From Setomelanomma holmii (Eukaryota > Ascomycota > Dothideomycetes > Pleosporales > Phaeosphaeriaceae), in NCBI GenBank assembly GCA_010015745.1, contig ML978163.1, positions 420,606 to 484,605 on the forward strand: a stretch of DNA of 64,000 nucleotides, given 5' to 3'. The translations under genes and the position numbers were made by a program. The notes under the pieces are model-generated. The model had not been told where the DNA came from and did no database searches. It saw only the letters and a program-made list of their open reading frames with translations. Below, one piece after another: positions 10,205-23,422 of this stretch. Within the stretch, counting starts at the first letter, position 1; each line of letters opens with the position of its first letter.

Positions 10205-13179
10205 TCAGTACTCCACCATCTTGACCTTCTGCTGCACCTCCACTGGCAACTCCTCAGCCTTGATCATGCCCATGCGAATCGCATCGCCCCACAGGAACAT
10301 GGCTCTGTCCTGCGCGTAAGCCAGGTAATCGAATTCCTCCTCTTCCTGTGATTTGAAAATATCAGTCTCTTGTTCAGTTGTAGTTTTGACGTCGTCTTTC
10401 TCGTCCGCCTTTTCTTGACTCACGGTTCCTTGCTTTTTCTTCTCTTCTGCTTCGGCCTCTGCTCGCATCTCCGTCGTCGCGCTTTCGAGTTCGGCGGCTG
10501 TTTCATTGGCGTTGGACTGGGCGCGCTTTTCTTCGGCGTCAAAGTCAGGTAGTCCAGGGACGTGGGCTTGAACAATACCCCAGGCAACCCACATGGCGGA
10601 GTTCGCCAGGCGCCAGAGCTTAGTCTCAGCCATGAGTCGACGGGCTTCTTCCTCGGTCTGGCGCTCACGTTGGGCTTCTTGCTCGGAGTATTTCTCTCCA
10701 GGCGGAGCACGAGAATCCAACATGAACTCGGTGATCGTGTTCGGAGCGGCAGTTGCAGCAAGTGCAGTTGTGCTACCAGAGGTGGGGAGTGGACCGAGAT
10801 TCGGGGTCGACGGGTTAGATGCTGATGCTCCAGGTGCTCGATAAGATGGTGTATGGAGCAGGTAGGCGTGTATGAAGCGATGCTGCTCTTCAAGGGAGGG
10901 ATAATACTTGTGGTTACATTTCCACGAATAATCTGGATCATGATAGTTGTATGTCCATTCGGTCTACGACGACGTTAATGTGATGTTTAACAATGACTAT
11001 TTATCGAGACGAGAGACTTACAAAGTGGTTGGCGAATTCGAGGCCAGGAAGATTGGCGTTGGCGTACTCAAAGTCAATGACGACAAGCTGTTTGTGCTTG
11101 TTTGCTGGTAGCAAGAGGGGTGATTCGCCCTCTGGTACCATGCGCAGAATGTTTCCATATTGGGTCTTTCGTGTGATCTGGTCAGTGTGCTTTCAACATG
11201 CTACAGGCAGATCCAGAGCTTACGTCATTATGAGCAAAGACTAGGCGCTCGTTGATCTTGTCGACACCGCCATACTGGTCCTCCAACCACTTTCTGTACT
11301 TCTCGATGGTTGCTCGGAAAACAGGCCACTCTACACCACACACGAAGCCTCTCTTCTTCCATTTGTCGGCCGGGTTCTGAAGTGAGTCCTGTGCGCACTC
11401 TAAGATCTGTTGATCTAGCCAAGTGACAACTTGTTCGCACCGTTGGACCCACTTGTCCCAGTTCTGCCACACAAATGGGCCAGCCTCTCGCTCTTCTTTC
11501 AGAAGATCGATACCCTCATGAAGCTCGCGCATACGCTTCGCGATCTGCTTTGAGGTATCAGTCTGCCGCAAGTCCTTTGCTGTGAGCGCTTTTGCATGTA
11601 GAAACTCTTCGAAGCGTCCATTTGTGAATGTCCCAAGGAGGCGCGGGCCAATTCGCTTCCGTGCAAGACGTTGCAGGATCTTAAGTTCAGACTCTCTATC
11701 GATTAGATGCTCGACTTGAGGCCCGTAGATGCGCAACAGGAGTTTCCTGAGGCCCGTCAGTTTCAAACTATAGACAGAAGGATACAATCACTTACGGAGG
11801 CGGATTTCTGGGCTTTGGCGGACCATCTTGTGTCTCGCCTTGAAGCGATAGGTCCTTCGGTGGAGACACGACATAAACTGCATTGGTCAGAGCACCACTC
11901 AGTCTCTGCACATCCATATGTTCGCTGAGCTCCATGGGCACTTTCCGCCAGCCTTTGAGCTTGAGAGTATGCGCAATGCGCAGTATCTCGAATTTGAAAG
12001 TATCCCATGCCTCTTTCTCTTTGCGCGCTTTCTTTTCAGACTTCTCGGTGACTGGCTCAATTTCCCCGCCCTCCAACGTGTAAGCCATCGTCTTTGAGTT
12101 ATCGAGTATGGCCTCGCAATTTGGAACCAGTTGATCGACAGATTCGAAGTAGTCCGAATCCGCTGAGACTACAGAATGTCGCTTCAGACCAACTGATAGC
12201 TTTCGAACATGTGAGTACTTCCGCTTTGTGTCTGCGGGTTTGATAGCCAGTGTCTTCTCAAGGATGTTCGCCAGCTGATCAAGAGCGACCGATCCTTGCG
12301 ACGATTCCGAGCCGCTTCTTGTCCTTGTACCAGCTGATTGTTCAACACTTTCAGCCTTTTCTGATACAGGCTCACTGTCTTCAGCTACGTCTATCGCAGC
12401 GCCTTTCCGTTTCGCCCTCCTCGCGGATCGCCTTGCTCGTTCATGCTTGATCCAAGCGCTGACTTGCTTCAGGAGACCATGGTGATCATGGTGGCCATGC
12501 GTATCTGCTGAGCTTTCGGAGAGGAGAGAGGTGAGTGAAGGGTTACCCTCCGCGCCTTGAGACTTGTAAGAAGCTAGTCGCTCTACAGAGGGTCGTCCTT
12601 GCAGTCGCTTTCGGCTGACGCTGGTGGGGTACTGCCTAGCAGTCTTATCAAGATCAAGATAATCCTTTTGATCCAATTCTTTCTGCTTCCCAATCATTAA
12701 TGGGGATATGCTTTCGTCGGGAAATGTAACGACTACATCAAAGAGTATAAGCATTTTTTCATAAACTGAGGTTTCATGCCTGTGCCATCATTCGAGTCAT
12801 CAGTCTCACGTCAAGAAGACTTCGTGCTTTTATGCGTTCAGAACACCTCGCCTGCTCATCTCGGGGTTTCAATCGGGTTAAAGAGTACTTCAAACCGTGG
12901 ATGTAAAGCCATTAAATGTAATGACTGGCACATGAGAGTGGTGATAAAAGACCGTCATAACCGCCTGGTCAAATTGCTGGCAGCCCATGCGAAGACAGAA
13001 GCCTGAGAAGTGGGCAAGGATGTATGCATGTATCTCGGGTGAGGAAATGTGCGTGGGGAGATCAACATACCTTTTGGAGCTGGGCGCGGTGACGTGCTTT
13101 CTTCCACGCTATTGCTCTGCGCTGACGTGGGAGCCTCATTTTGGTTGGCGCGGCTTGACCCCTCATTGGAAGATGCCAT
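10205..13179 (-). CDS. Choline/ethanolamine kinase
   Basis: Five exons (13071-13179, 11796-12732, 11224-11746, 11022-11165, 10205-10963) give 823 residues; all junction phases close. Introns are 338, 49, 58 and 58 bp. The kinase domain begins near residue 349 with KLLLRIYGPQVEHLIDRE. The Brenner-type catalytic motif HNDTQYGNIL starts at about 521 and is split by intron 3; the metal-binding DFEYA starts at about 554. It phosphorylates choline (often also ethanolamine), the first step of the Kennedy pathway to phosphatidylcholine. A low-complexity N-terminal extension of about 345 residues, with a basic RRSARRAKRKG stretch, and a long Glu/Lys-rich insertion near the C-terminus make it larger than the yeast enzyme. 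The start at 13179 has a strong CACCATGG context; an in-frame ATG nine bases upstream is possible. The first intron is the least certain junction. Confidence 0.92.
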
Positions 13180-13941
13180 GGTGGGCATTTCTCGTCTCGT
13201 GGGAGTTCGCCGGATTGCGTAATCCGGTACCCAGAGTGTCGCGCAATCCTAGAATCGTGAAAACAGCCAATTTAGTTTGTGCTGTGGAAGTTGTGTTGGA
13301 AGCAGGGTAGGTGCTATCGGCCACAGATTGTAGGCTAGTGGGGCTAGGTACGCAAAACAAGGGTACACGTGCCAAGTCGATTGGCGGTAAAGGTGTCGAA
13401 GCAGGTAAGGGACTAAGATGCAGCCTGCCTGCACTCAGTTGTTGTGTGGTTCGAAGACTCGTGGCGGCGTGCGAAGTGTCGCAACCTCGAGAGAGATCTG
13501 CTCGTTCTTGTGTGTTCTTGCTGTGACCTTCCTACAACATTTCGGTATGTGCTTGGCGGTCTACGTCAGGGCCCAGCGCTAGACGGCACAACAGAAACCT
13601 GAAAGCAGACAACTCAGCTCGGATAGAAGCAATAGATGAAGCACCGTCATTGGTACAGTTGTTCGAAGCTATCAGTGGCAAATATGCACAGCCACAGTTT
13701 AGGTCCTGATTTCAGTCTCTGTACTGCAGTCCGCGTGTCAACGCGCCACCAAAGCCTCCGACTCCCAGAGTGGAGGCAAAACAAAGGGTCCGTCTAACGC
13801 CTCGCTGAAAATGCTGCAGACCGAATCAAAGCCATGTATGTTATGACCATGGCACCAATGTGATATCGTACACTTCAAGCACGCAAGTGCATGGACCTCG
13901 CAAACAACAGACAAGGTCGCTCCTTGTGCTTCGCAAGCTTT
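13180..13941. other. Intergenic, choline kinase promoter and carrier 3' flank
   Basis: About 760 bp without a supported gene. It should contain the 5' flank of the choline kinase gene and the 3'UTR of the next transporter. No repeat or clear regulatory motif stood out. Confidence 0.4.
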
Positions 13942-15686
13942 CTATATACCCTGTGCCCACTCCACAGTCTCCAGCGCAAGCATTACCAGTAATAGTGTCG
14001 AGGGTAGAATCCACACAACGTAGCTTTGGAAGAGAATACGTGACATGGCGCCCATGTAGACGTTGTTGATCTGGCAGATCTGAGCCAGTTGGAGCGCAGT
14101 AGGAGCGCCGCTGAGGAGGAAACAGACAATGATGAAGATCGGGTCGTCCAGGATGCTGACAGGAACGTACTTTGCGGTGAGAGCCAGCATCGGCGCCATG
14201 AAGAGCGTAGGAATAAGCATGCGGCTGACCAGAGATGCTATGACCAGCGTTCTCTCCGTCTTCGGGTCTTCCATAGAGTGCTGGTCTTCCTTAGGAAGGG
14301 TGTTGCGTGCTAGATTAGCACCTAGCACAACGAGGATCAAAGGCACAGCGACTTGTCCACTTTGATTGACGGCGCGCGTGACGGAGTTGCTGACAAAGGT
14401 TCCTGGATCGAAGAATAGGTGTTGCAGCTTAGGCACCGAAGCAATGAGGATGGCGACCAGCATGGCCCATAATGGCGGGTTCATGAAGGCCCAGACACCG
14501 CTCAAGAATTTCGCCAATGCTCGACCGACCTTTGAGAGTGCTGTCTGAAGCCAAGATGGGAGGGATTGGAAGAAGCTGCGTCCGGCGCGAGAGAAAGCTC
14601 CAGATATAGATCCAAGGACCCCAAGCACCGAATTTTTTGCTCGTTTGGGCCACCCTTTGATACCCTTTGGGATAATGTCGCTCTTCAATGCTTTGAGCGT
14701 GCCATTGCCGTTGGCGTGGCCGTTCTCGAGGTGGCCGTTTACGACGCCATTTCCTCTAACCACAATGTTGCCGTTTGTAGGCGTAGAAAACTCGGCATCG
14801 GCTTGTGCGTCTTCGCGCTCCAACAATGAGTCTACATCGCTAGACTCGGCAGAGGTTTCGTAACTGGTGATGTCTCCAGAATAGTAGCCGGAATGCGAGT
14901 CGCCCAACAAGTTCTGCACTTCGTCCTCGTCGTACTCTCCATTCTCCAGGGCACTGTTCTTTCCTCCATCTTCTTCTGTATACGCGCTGGCAGGTGCCAA
15001 AAGCACGTTGAAGCCCCAGGTCCATCGAACGAGTTGTCCCAGTTGTTGGAAAATGAGAAGGTAGAGGATGCCGCGCGCAGCTACCTCGTTGTCGTTGTCA
15101 CCGGGCACCTTGTCCCAATGCAGACCTGACAGCGTCTTCGAGAGGGAGATGACGAGAGAGATTGGTAATGAGTTGGAGTTGCCAAAGACCTGGAGGTGTC
15201 AGTGACAAGCCTTTCAAGCTTGCGATAAGGGTTTCCTACGGCCATTGCGATCAAAAAGTTGGACGCCCGCTTTTTGAAGCCGCATATCTTTGATACGAGA
15301 ATCGCGGCGAGGTACGATACGAGTGTCTGAACGATGAAGATGAGAGGAATGACTGCGAGGTCGGAGAGCTTGTCGGCGGTCAATTGCGATGCAAGTTTGG
15401 TAAAAACTGCAGGCTGTTAGCCAGTGCTGAGTACCGATTCCAAAGGGCCCATACTAAGACAAGGAGTGAACAGTTGTGTGTTGAGATTGGCGAGGAACTT
15501 CTGGCTCTCGGCATCGAACTGGCCCATCCGCGCAATAATGTAGCCTGGCAGACTAACGCATACGACCTCCATGACAGCCTCGAAGACGAGCAGCGTCAGG
15601 TTAGCGAAGTCGGGGTGCGAACTGTGCTTCTTCCTGAAGACATCGATGAAGCCATTGCCGCCGTAGTCGAATGATTGCGAGCCCAT
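13942..15686 (-). CDS. Auxin-efflux-carrier (AEC) family membrane transporter
   Basis: Three exons (15455-15686, 15240-15406, 13942-15189) with introns of 48 and 50 bp encode 548 residues. The hydrophobic N-terminal half (about residues 20-200) carries LFTPCLIFTKLASQLTADKL and VFGNSNSLPISLVISLSKTL, hallmarks of the fungal AEC/Ecm3-like group. A hydrophilic central loop rich in Asn, Gly and acidic residues follows (about 215-330). A second hydrophobic half then ends with the conserved QLAQICQINNVYMG region. Family members are predicted ten-helix carriers of the ER or vacuole; the fungal substrate is unknown. It lies divergent to PBS2. Confidence 0.92.
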
Positions 15687-16860
15687 GGCGACAAACGTGG
15701 GCGGACTGTAGGATGTGTCGCGCAGGCGAAAGGCCTGGGGGCTGGAAAAGAGAGGCATGGCGGACTGCCCGCGTCGTTTGTCGTCTGGCAGGAGCGGACG
15801 GCGCGGCAACTGGGGCTTTTTTGAAGCGCGCAGTGTCTTGTCGTGCTTGTTTCGAGTGGTGCTACCAACTACAGGTTCAGGTACAAGCACTGGTCCAGGC
15901 GGGCGACGTCACGGCAGCGCAGGGGAGCTTGCGAGGTTTAAGAGCGCGCCAATGCGCTGGTTGCAGTGGAGGAGGGCGCAGTCATTGTCGCGGAAGTCGC
16001 AGCGATAAGTTGAGAGGCCAGCAAAAGCAACGGCGATGGCGACGGACTGGCCTACTTTGTACAGCCAAGTCTCGCGGCGCACGTATGTGGTATGGACAGA
16101 GATGGCGAGCCTCTTGCAGCAGCGCTAGTGCCGCGTTGTTGCCCTGAGGATAGAAAGCGGACGGCCTCGAAGCGTGGCCCTGCGCCAGTGCGCACAGCCT
16201 GGGAAAGAGTTGGCGGGCTCCCAGTAAGCACCACCGCGCAATCGAGCTTCGCGTGGCCATCGGTCATCGCACGCTGGGCTCTGACTGATGGACGCAACCG
16301 CGTGCAAGCCGGCCACCAGCGCAGCGCAGCATTAAGGCATTTAGCAGCGCCGCTATCAATTACCGCATCTCGCTGCTGCGCTGATTGTCATTGAGTGAGT
16401 CTTGATCTTGATCCTGCTGTTGTGTTGTCTTGCCCCGGTCTCTTGTAGCCGCATCGAGCTCACGGCCGCCACTCGCAAGAATTGCTCGGCCTGCCAGCTC
16501 TGCCAACTGCAATACCTGTTCTTCCTTCTGCGACTTCTGCACAAACCCCTTTCCTGCGTTCCATGGAAATTGAGCGCCCAGAGGCCTAGCATCATCGTGA
16601 AATCATCTGCAGCTTGCTTCGCGGTGCAAACGCGCGTCGACGTCACTCCATCCCGCCAATTCCCTGCACGAGCACCGCCACTACCCACAACAATCTCCTC
16701 CACCATCCCGCACATCACGGAGATCGTCGCCAGCGTCGTCCCGTGGAGCCAAAGCGACATTTGACCTCCTTCAACAGGCCCTATTATTATCGCCGGTCCG
16801 GCCTCGACTCTCTCTAGCCCTCGCAAAACCCGAGGCCGCACTACGCTCTCTTCCTCCGCA
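15687..16860. other. Divergent promoter region between the AEC carrier and PBS2
   Basis: This 1.17-kb stretch separates two outward-facing start codons. Its right part is C/T-rich just before the PBS2 start, as in many fungal leaders. An open frame on the minus strand at 16356-17162 overlaps PBS2 coding sequence and looks like a shadow. No separate gene is supported. Confidence 0.45.
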
Positions 16861-18968
16861 ATGGCTTCCAACGCGTCCACGCCCGACGCCGACATCGACT
16901 CTGACACCCCCTTTGATACGCCTTCCCCATCCTCTCCTCCTGCTGCCTCAGACTCTTGGACCAATGCCTCCTCCTCGACCCTCTCCCCCGATCGGCCGGA
17001 ACGCCCCACCGCCCGCTCAATCTCGACGTCTGGTGCTACTGCGAACATGACGTTCTCCTCCACCCCACTGGGAAACATCAGTGCCGCCAGAAATCCCGCC
17101 CCTCGCAACAATGCTCCCACCATTTCCAGCAGAGGCAGCGGCCTTAATGTTTCACAGGACATTTTAGCAAGAATACAAGCAGTGCATCTTGGTCGACAAG
17201 GTGCGCCCCCAAATGGCGTGCCTGGACGAGGTCCGCTGCCCCAGAGCCCAGGCCCCGCTGCTGGTCAACGAGGCCCCATGTCGCCTGGTGGTGGACCTGT
17301 TATGGGCAACCCTGGCGGTGTACCTGCCAACTTTGTCCGGCCGCCTCTAGGTGGAGGTGTAAACTTCTCAGCGCCTGCTATTCCTGGACGTGCTGGCAGC
17401 GCACCTAAGTTGTCCATTGCCGGAAGACGGGCAGGCCCTGGTCCACTGCCGGGTGGATTGTCTGGCAATGCGCCGTCTGGAACTGCACCCGCTCCTGCTG
17501 GCAGGAAGAAGCCGGTCATGAAACTCTCGCAAATGAATGGCGGCAACCCCGACGAGCCGCCGAAGAAACAAGAAACTGATATGGACCGGTACTCTGAGTA
17601 TATCGACACCAAAACAGGCAGTCTCAAATTCGCTGGCAGGGCCGTCCTTAACTCGGAAGGCGTGCAATTTGCAAGCGGCACCACTTTCAACATTTCCTTG
17701 GACGAGGTCGACACTTTAGACGAGCTCGGCAAGGGCAACTACGGCACAGTATACAAGGTCCGACATAGCAGACCACGAATGCGAAAGCCAGGTCAAGGCC
17801 TGGCAGGGAACAAGGCCGCACCTGGCTCGCCGTCACGGAAAGAATTTGACAAGGACGAAGATAGCCCGTCATCTGCGAAGCCTGCGGGTGGCACCGGGAT
17901 CGTCATGGCAATGAAAGAAGTACGGCTGGAGCTGGACGACTCCAAGTTTGCTGCTATCATCATGGAACTGGATGTCCTACATCGCTGCGTGTCACCATAC
18001 ATTGTCGACTTCTATGGTGCCTTTTTCCAGGAAGGTGCTGTATACATCTGCATGGAGTTCATGGACGGTGGCTCAATAGATAAGCTCTACGGCGATGGTG
18101 TTCCGGAGGGCGTGTTACGGAAGATCACTTTGGCGACAACGATGGGCTTGAAGTCGCTGAAGGACGAGCACAATATCATTCACAGGGATGTAAAGCCTAC
18201 AAACATCTTGATGAACACGAAAGGTCACATCAAGATCTGCGATTTCGGTGTCAGCGGCAACCTGGTGGCCAGTATAGCGAAGACCAATATTGGTTGCCAG
18301 AGTTACATGGCACCAGAGCGGATTTCTTCTGGAGGCATCGCGCAAGCAGGCGCAAATCCAGGAGGTGGCACATACAGCGTGCAGAGCGATATCTGGAGTC
18401 TTGGTCTTACCATCATCGAATGCGCACTGGGTCGATATCCTTACCCGCCGGAGACGTACAACAACATCTTTAGCCAACTTAGTGTAAGTGTGCTCGCCGT
18501 GTTTGCACGACAAATACTGATAACATATAGGCGATTGTCGATGGCGAACCTCCAGATCTGCCTCAGGAAGGCTATTCTGACGCGGCACGCAATTTCGTAC
18601 GTGGATGCCTCAACAAGATCCCAAACCTGCGGCCCACATATGCCATGCTACTTCAACATGCATGGTTGGCGCCGCTTGCCAAACCCGAAACCATCACCGA
18701 AGAGGAGGAAGACGAGGTTTTGGCAGCAGCTGAAGCTGTTGGCGGCGAGGCAGCTGGTGATGTTGGAGCACCAGAGCCTACGGAGCCGGTTCACGACCAA
18801 GAAGTTGCCGATTGGGTGAAGGGAGCAATTGAAAAGCGGAAGAAGGGCACAATGAAACGCTCGGAGAAGCCCGCATTACATGCAGCGCCACTAGATGCGG
18901 TGCAAAGTCCTGGGCAGAACGGCACGAACGGTCTGGATGCTGCAGCCCCAGTGGAGACGGCAGCATAG
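16861..18968 (+). CDS. PBS2: HOG-pathway MAP kinase kinase (Pbs2 orthologue)
   Basis: Two exons (16861-18483, 18531-18968) with a 47-bp intron encode 686 residues. A Pro/Gly/Ser-rich N-terminal half leads into MDRYSEYIDTKTGSLKFAG, which is characteristic of Pbs2 in filamentous fungi. In the kinase domain (about 284-570) the Gly loop is GKGNYGTVYKV at 290-300, the catalytic Lys is K352, HRD is at 441-443 and DFG at 461-463. The activation loop ends SIAKT with the phospho-acceptors S471 and T475, the MAPKK pattern SxxxT. About 45 extra residues lie between the Gly loop and K352. The enzyme activates the Hog1 MAPK in response to osmotic stress and fungicide. The tail after the kinase domain is acidic, then Lys-rich. 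Confidence 0.96.
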
Positions 18969-19664
18969 TTCATCAGTCAAGACGGTTGATGATAGAAATG
19001 ATGATTGAAGCATTTGAAACGCCATCGCTTTCAGGTTGCACTTCCGAGGCTTGCACGAATTCCAGGCGATGACGCCACACATCTGATCGTCTCCCCAGCA
19101 GCCGAAGGAGTGTATACACTTCATTCCTTGGCCTGAAATTTCATTGCCTCGCTCCCTGGCTTTGCGATGCAGACATTGTCCATAGGAGTTCATGAACAGG
19201 CTGCGCACATGCAAACCTGGGGTCACGGCGTCGAAAGGTTGCATACAAGGAGGTTATGGAGCATGACCGTGGGGTCTTTGGACAACGAGAGCATGAGTAG
19301 CAGACGAATAACATTGATATCATGGAGCGATAATGCTTTCTGATGCGAGCGAAATTGTATGAACCATCACTTGTGACGTAAGCTAGAGAGCAATTGGAGC
19401 GTGAAGTGGCGCCAAGGCACTAATGAGCCACAGCCGTGGCTGCGCGGCGGTGGTGGTCGGGGAAAGAACACAGTGGTCGGAACCCAAACTTATTTGGCCA
19501 CGACTTTCTTTGAGACTCTGCCCGCGCAACTATAGAAATGTCAACTAATTAGGACCGTTCTCCTCCCCCACAACATATGCGCCGACCTTGCGAATAAAGT
19601 CGACTTTCCTACCGTCGCTCTCTAAACACTTCGTCACCCAACCTGCGTCGGACAGTCTTCCACA
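18969..19664. other. Intergenic, PBS2 3' flank and SEC63 promoter
   Basis: About 700 bp between genes on the same strand. No conserved coding sequence, repeat or clear control site was recognised. Confidence 0.4.
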
Positions 19665-21991
19665 ATGTCTGGAACCGACTACAACTACGATGAGCAGGCA
19701 GGTCTCAGCGCGTGTAGCAGGAAGGAACACACCTAACACTACACAGGGCCAGTTCTTCCCCTTCTTCATCCTCACAATCACGACCCTCGTAACAGTCCCT
19801 ACTACAATCTCCTTTCTGAGGCCGAGTAAAGGTGCGCATCCCTTGCCATAGCATATCGCCCATATCCTGACGTGTCACCACAGAACTCGAAAATACGGGA
19901 ACACGTATAGATTCCGACTTCGTCCCCCGACATGCCGACCTCATTCAAGGACAGCGCAAGAAGCAGAAGCGGCTTGAGAGGAGAATCAAGCGGGGTATAC
20001 TCATGATCGCGGGATGGGCGCTCAACGCGGCCATGGTGTACCTCATTCTGGTCACCGCGCGCATAACACCTAAGATCTGGGATCCATATGATGTCTTGGG
20101 CGTGTCTAGGGTATGTGTACTCGCCAAAGCCGGCTTTACAGCGACTGACTGTCACAGAACGCAGACGAGAAAGAGATCAAGAAGCACTACCGCAAGCTCT
20201 CCTTGACGTTGCATCCCGATAAAGCCCGCGAGGACCCCGAGAGAAACATTACTACTCAAACAATCAACGACCACTGGGTAGACGTCACGAAGGCCTTCAA
20301 AGCTCTCACCGACGAAGAGATTCGCAATAACTTTCTCCAGTACGGCCACCCGGATGGCAAGCAGAGCTTCAGCATCGGCATCGCTCTGCCGCAATGGCTT
20401 GTGACTGACGGAGCCGGAAAGTACGTCCTACTCATCTATGCGGTCGCACTCGGCGTAATCCTACCTTATACCGTTGGCAAGTGGTGGTATGGCACGCAAA
20501 GGTTGACTAGAGAGAAAGTCCTCGTTGCGAGTGCTGGCAAGATTTTCCGCGACTACGACAATGAGCAAGGCGAGACTGGAGTCATCGGTGCCCTGAGCAG
20601 TGGGGAGGAGTTTAATGAGGTTCTCGCTGGGCACAAAGCAGACAATGGCTTATCGAAGCTTGAACAGAAGGTGCTCTCCAGTGATCCCGACTCGAAAATA
20701 TCGCAAATCCTTACCAAAAAGGACCGACAAAAGCTGGATGACATGGAAGACAGCCGGAGACGGAAAGTCTTGACTCTACTCTGGGCATATCTTGGGCGCA
20801 TCGAGTTGGATGACGATACTTTGAACGACGGTAGGGAAAAGTCAATACTTGTACAGATCTAGGTGCTAATTGGTCAACAGAGAAGTTCGAGGTTGCCCCG
20901 ATCGCCGTCCGTCTCAACGAGTCATACACAGCCATCGCTCTCGCATATGGTAATACCAAGGCGGTCGTTTCCTCGTACCACACATCACAGAATCTCATTC
21001 AGGCTCTCCGACCAGGCGCATCTCCACTCGAGCAGTTACCCCACTTTACTCCAGCTGTCGCTGATGCTGCGGAGGCAGAGCGAGCGCGGACCCACTTGAC
21101 CATCCAGGAGTTCATGCACATTCCTGAGGCTACACGCAAAGCGCGAGTCGTGGGCTCTGGACTGCTATCACAAGCGCAATACAGCACCGCAATATCGGTT
21201 GCCTCGCAGATTCCTGTCCTCCAGATTGAGAAGGCCTTCTTCAAGGTCGTTGGAGAACGATTTGTCACTCCGAGCAGCTTGGTTCAATTCGTCCTCAAGT
21301 GTCGTTTCATCCCTCCTGGAGCCACCAACATACCCGAAGTCAACCCCAAGGATCTGCTTGACATTGACCCTGATGAGGGCGACGTCGCTGCTATGACAGG
21401 CCGCAAAAACGACCGTTCGGGCGAGAAGCCTATACAGCCGCCGCTCACACATGCTCCGTATTATGCACGCGACCACGCTCCGAAGTGGCACGTGTTCTTG
21501 GCCGACAGCAAGCAAGGACGTATCGCAGTACCACCGCAACCAATCTCGACATTTGATAAACCCATTCTTGATGAGAGCGGTAGGCCGACGTTCAATGTGC
21601 AGACTGTCAAGATGCAGTTTGGTGCGCCACCGCAAGCTGGCAGTTACACGTTCGTCACGCACGTCGTGTGCGAAAGCTACATTGGTATGGACACGAAGAT
21701 GGAGGTAACTCTTGTCGTCGAGGATGCCAGCAAAGCAGAGGAAGTTGAGGAGGAGGGTGAGATCAGCGAGCCAGATGAGGGTAAGTTCTCTCGATTTTGA
21801 AAAAAAAATACCTACATGACTGACTACTCACAGATACCATTGCCGGTCAATTGCAATCGATGAAATCCGGTGCCGCTCCACCCAAGCGACGGAAGCAGCA
21901 AGACGACGATTCAAGCGACGGAAGCGACACAGAGGGCGATGTTGAGTCTGAAAGCGAAACTGACACAGACACCGACTCAGATGATGAGTAA
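19665..21991 (+). CDS. SEC63: Sec63, ER translocon J-protein
   Basis: Six exons (19665-19697, 19747-19831, 19884-20110, 20158-20830, 20881-21780, 21834-21991) give 691 residues; yeast Sec63 has 663. Early hydrophobic segments begin with GQFFPFFILTITTL. A third membrane segment precedes the lumenal J domain, whose HPD triad is at 134-136. A fourth segment and the cytosolic Sec63/Brl domain follow, ending in a strongly acidic Ser/Asp/Glu tail. Sec63 works with the Sec61 channel and recruits the lumenal Hsp70 Kar2/BiP. The first intron, 19698-19746, can only be joined as GC-AG. The nearest GT donor, 4 bp downstream, would break the frame and lose the conserved DEQGQFFPFF junction. All other introns are GT-AG of 47-53 bp. 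Confidence 0.95.
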
Positions 21992-23422
21992 GCTTGTGTA
22001 GATCTGATCCGAACCTTCTTTCCTTGGAGCATGGAGTATTGGGAAGTGTACGATTGAACCGCTGGCAGCGAGCGCAATTGCATTTGCAGGCGTTAGGAGA
22101 GACGAGGATTTGGTGACTTCTGGCCAATGCTCGAGTCGGCACCGATTCAGGATTAGTATATCTGTACATGATCAAACCAAAGAATTTGCACCACACCCGA
22201 CTGCTACCTAGCTTTCGCTCGGGAGTACCACGAGCGAGATGATCACCCCATGGAGCGCAACAAGAGCGCTTTTGAGAAACATGACTCTAGATCTATAGAG
22301 CGTGCGCATGCCTCAGGAACGAGCATCTTCCGAAAAGCGATCGCATTGACTTATCGCTTTGTTATACACTCAAATTCGAATACCTGCGACTGGCGTCGTG
22401 GTCGGCTGTTCGCTAGAAGTTCGGTTCCACACGTGCATGGTTTCAGTCTTGTCTCGGCGTTGCTCGTCACCCTTAACGGCCATCGTGAACACCACACCAG
22501 CCACGGGTTGCGAATGCCTACGATGTCTCATATGGGTATCGGTGCTGCTGGTGATATGATATGGGGTGAGTAAGTGGCCAGTAGTGTGGTGGTGGCTTGC
22601 GGGATGGGACGGGGTAGTTGAATGCGGCGAGATGGAGAGGTGCTGGAAGAGGATGCGTCTGTACGCCTCGTGGCTTTCTGACAGACGTACTCCACAACCG
22701 AAGAATACTTCACAACCCAAGAAACAGGCTGCCGCAACTTGCTCAACAATACTCCTCTTCCCACAGCCGCTCCTTCCCTCGCCGCATTTTCGCCCAAAAT
22801 AGCCGGCTCCCTCATTAACCTCAGCCGTCACATGGCCACTTCAGGCCTCAAACACCTCTACCCCGTCCTCCTCGGAACTCTCCGACTGGCGCCAACGCGT
22901 ATACCCTGCATGATCAGCAACATCCTCAACGACATTCACTGCTTGGCAGACGCCCGGATACTGGGCATCCGCCATCCTGAGGCCATCATCTAGGCCTCAG
23001 TCTGCAAGGCACGAGTGTCAAGCACTTCTTGGCAACGTTTTAGTACTACACTTCCCTGCTTGGCGTATGCGGGTTGTGGTTCGCCGTGGTGGTGGTGCCC
23101 AAAGCGGTCCTGTCTGGCATATGTGCATTGCAGGGGTCCGAGTGCCGGCGTGCAGGCAAACGCCTCCATGCCTGAGGATTTGAATATAAGGTAGTGGTAT
23201 GTAGCCACTTTTGGCTTCTGGTCTCCATCCACTCTCTACTCTACGCTCCTTCCCAGCCCATATAATACCTAGCTTCTGTTCATCTTGCGACTTTGATAGT
23301 CTGCTTCAACTCTCTTTAGCTTTATAATACGTCCGTGACGTTTTAATTTTCTTGCTGTGTTTGTCTAATTTGTTCACTCTTTCGGTATTATCTGGGCTTA
23401 TTACGGAAACTTTGACGTCGAA
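21992..23422. other. 1.4-kb intergenic region
   Basis: No recognisable gene. Short AT-rich TATAATAC-like elements near 23260-23330 could be core promoter signals for the secreted-protein gene that starts at 23423. The other open frames are unsupported. Confidence 0.4.

Noticed and set aside
16356..17162. 268-codon minus-strand frame overlapping the 5' end of PBS2
   Set aside because: It overlaps PBS2 coding sequence and consists of low-complexity translation with no motif; a shadow of the Pro/Ser-rich N-terminus.
19702..19746. Alternative GT donor for SEC63 intron 1
   Set aside because: It shifts the reading frame after residue 12 and loses the conserved GQFFPFF segment; the GC donor four bases upstream keeps both.
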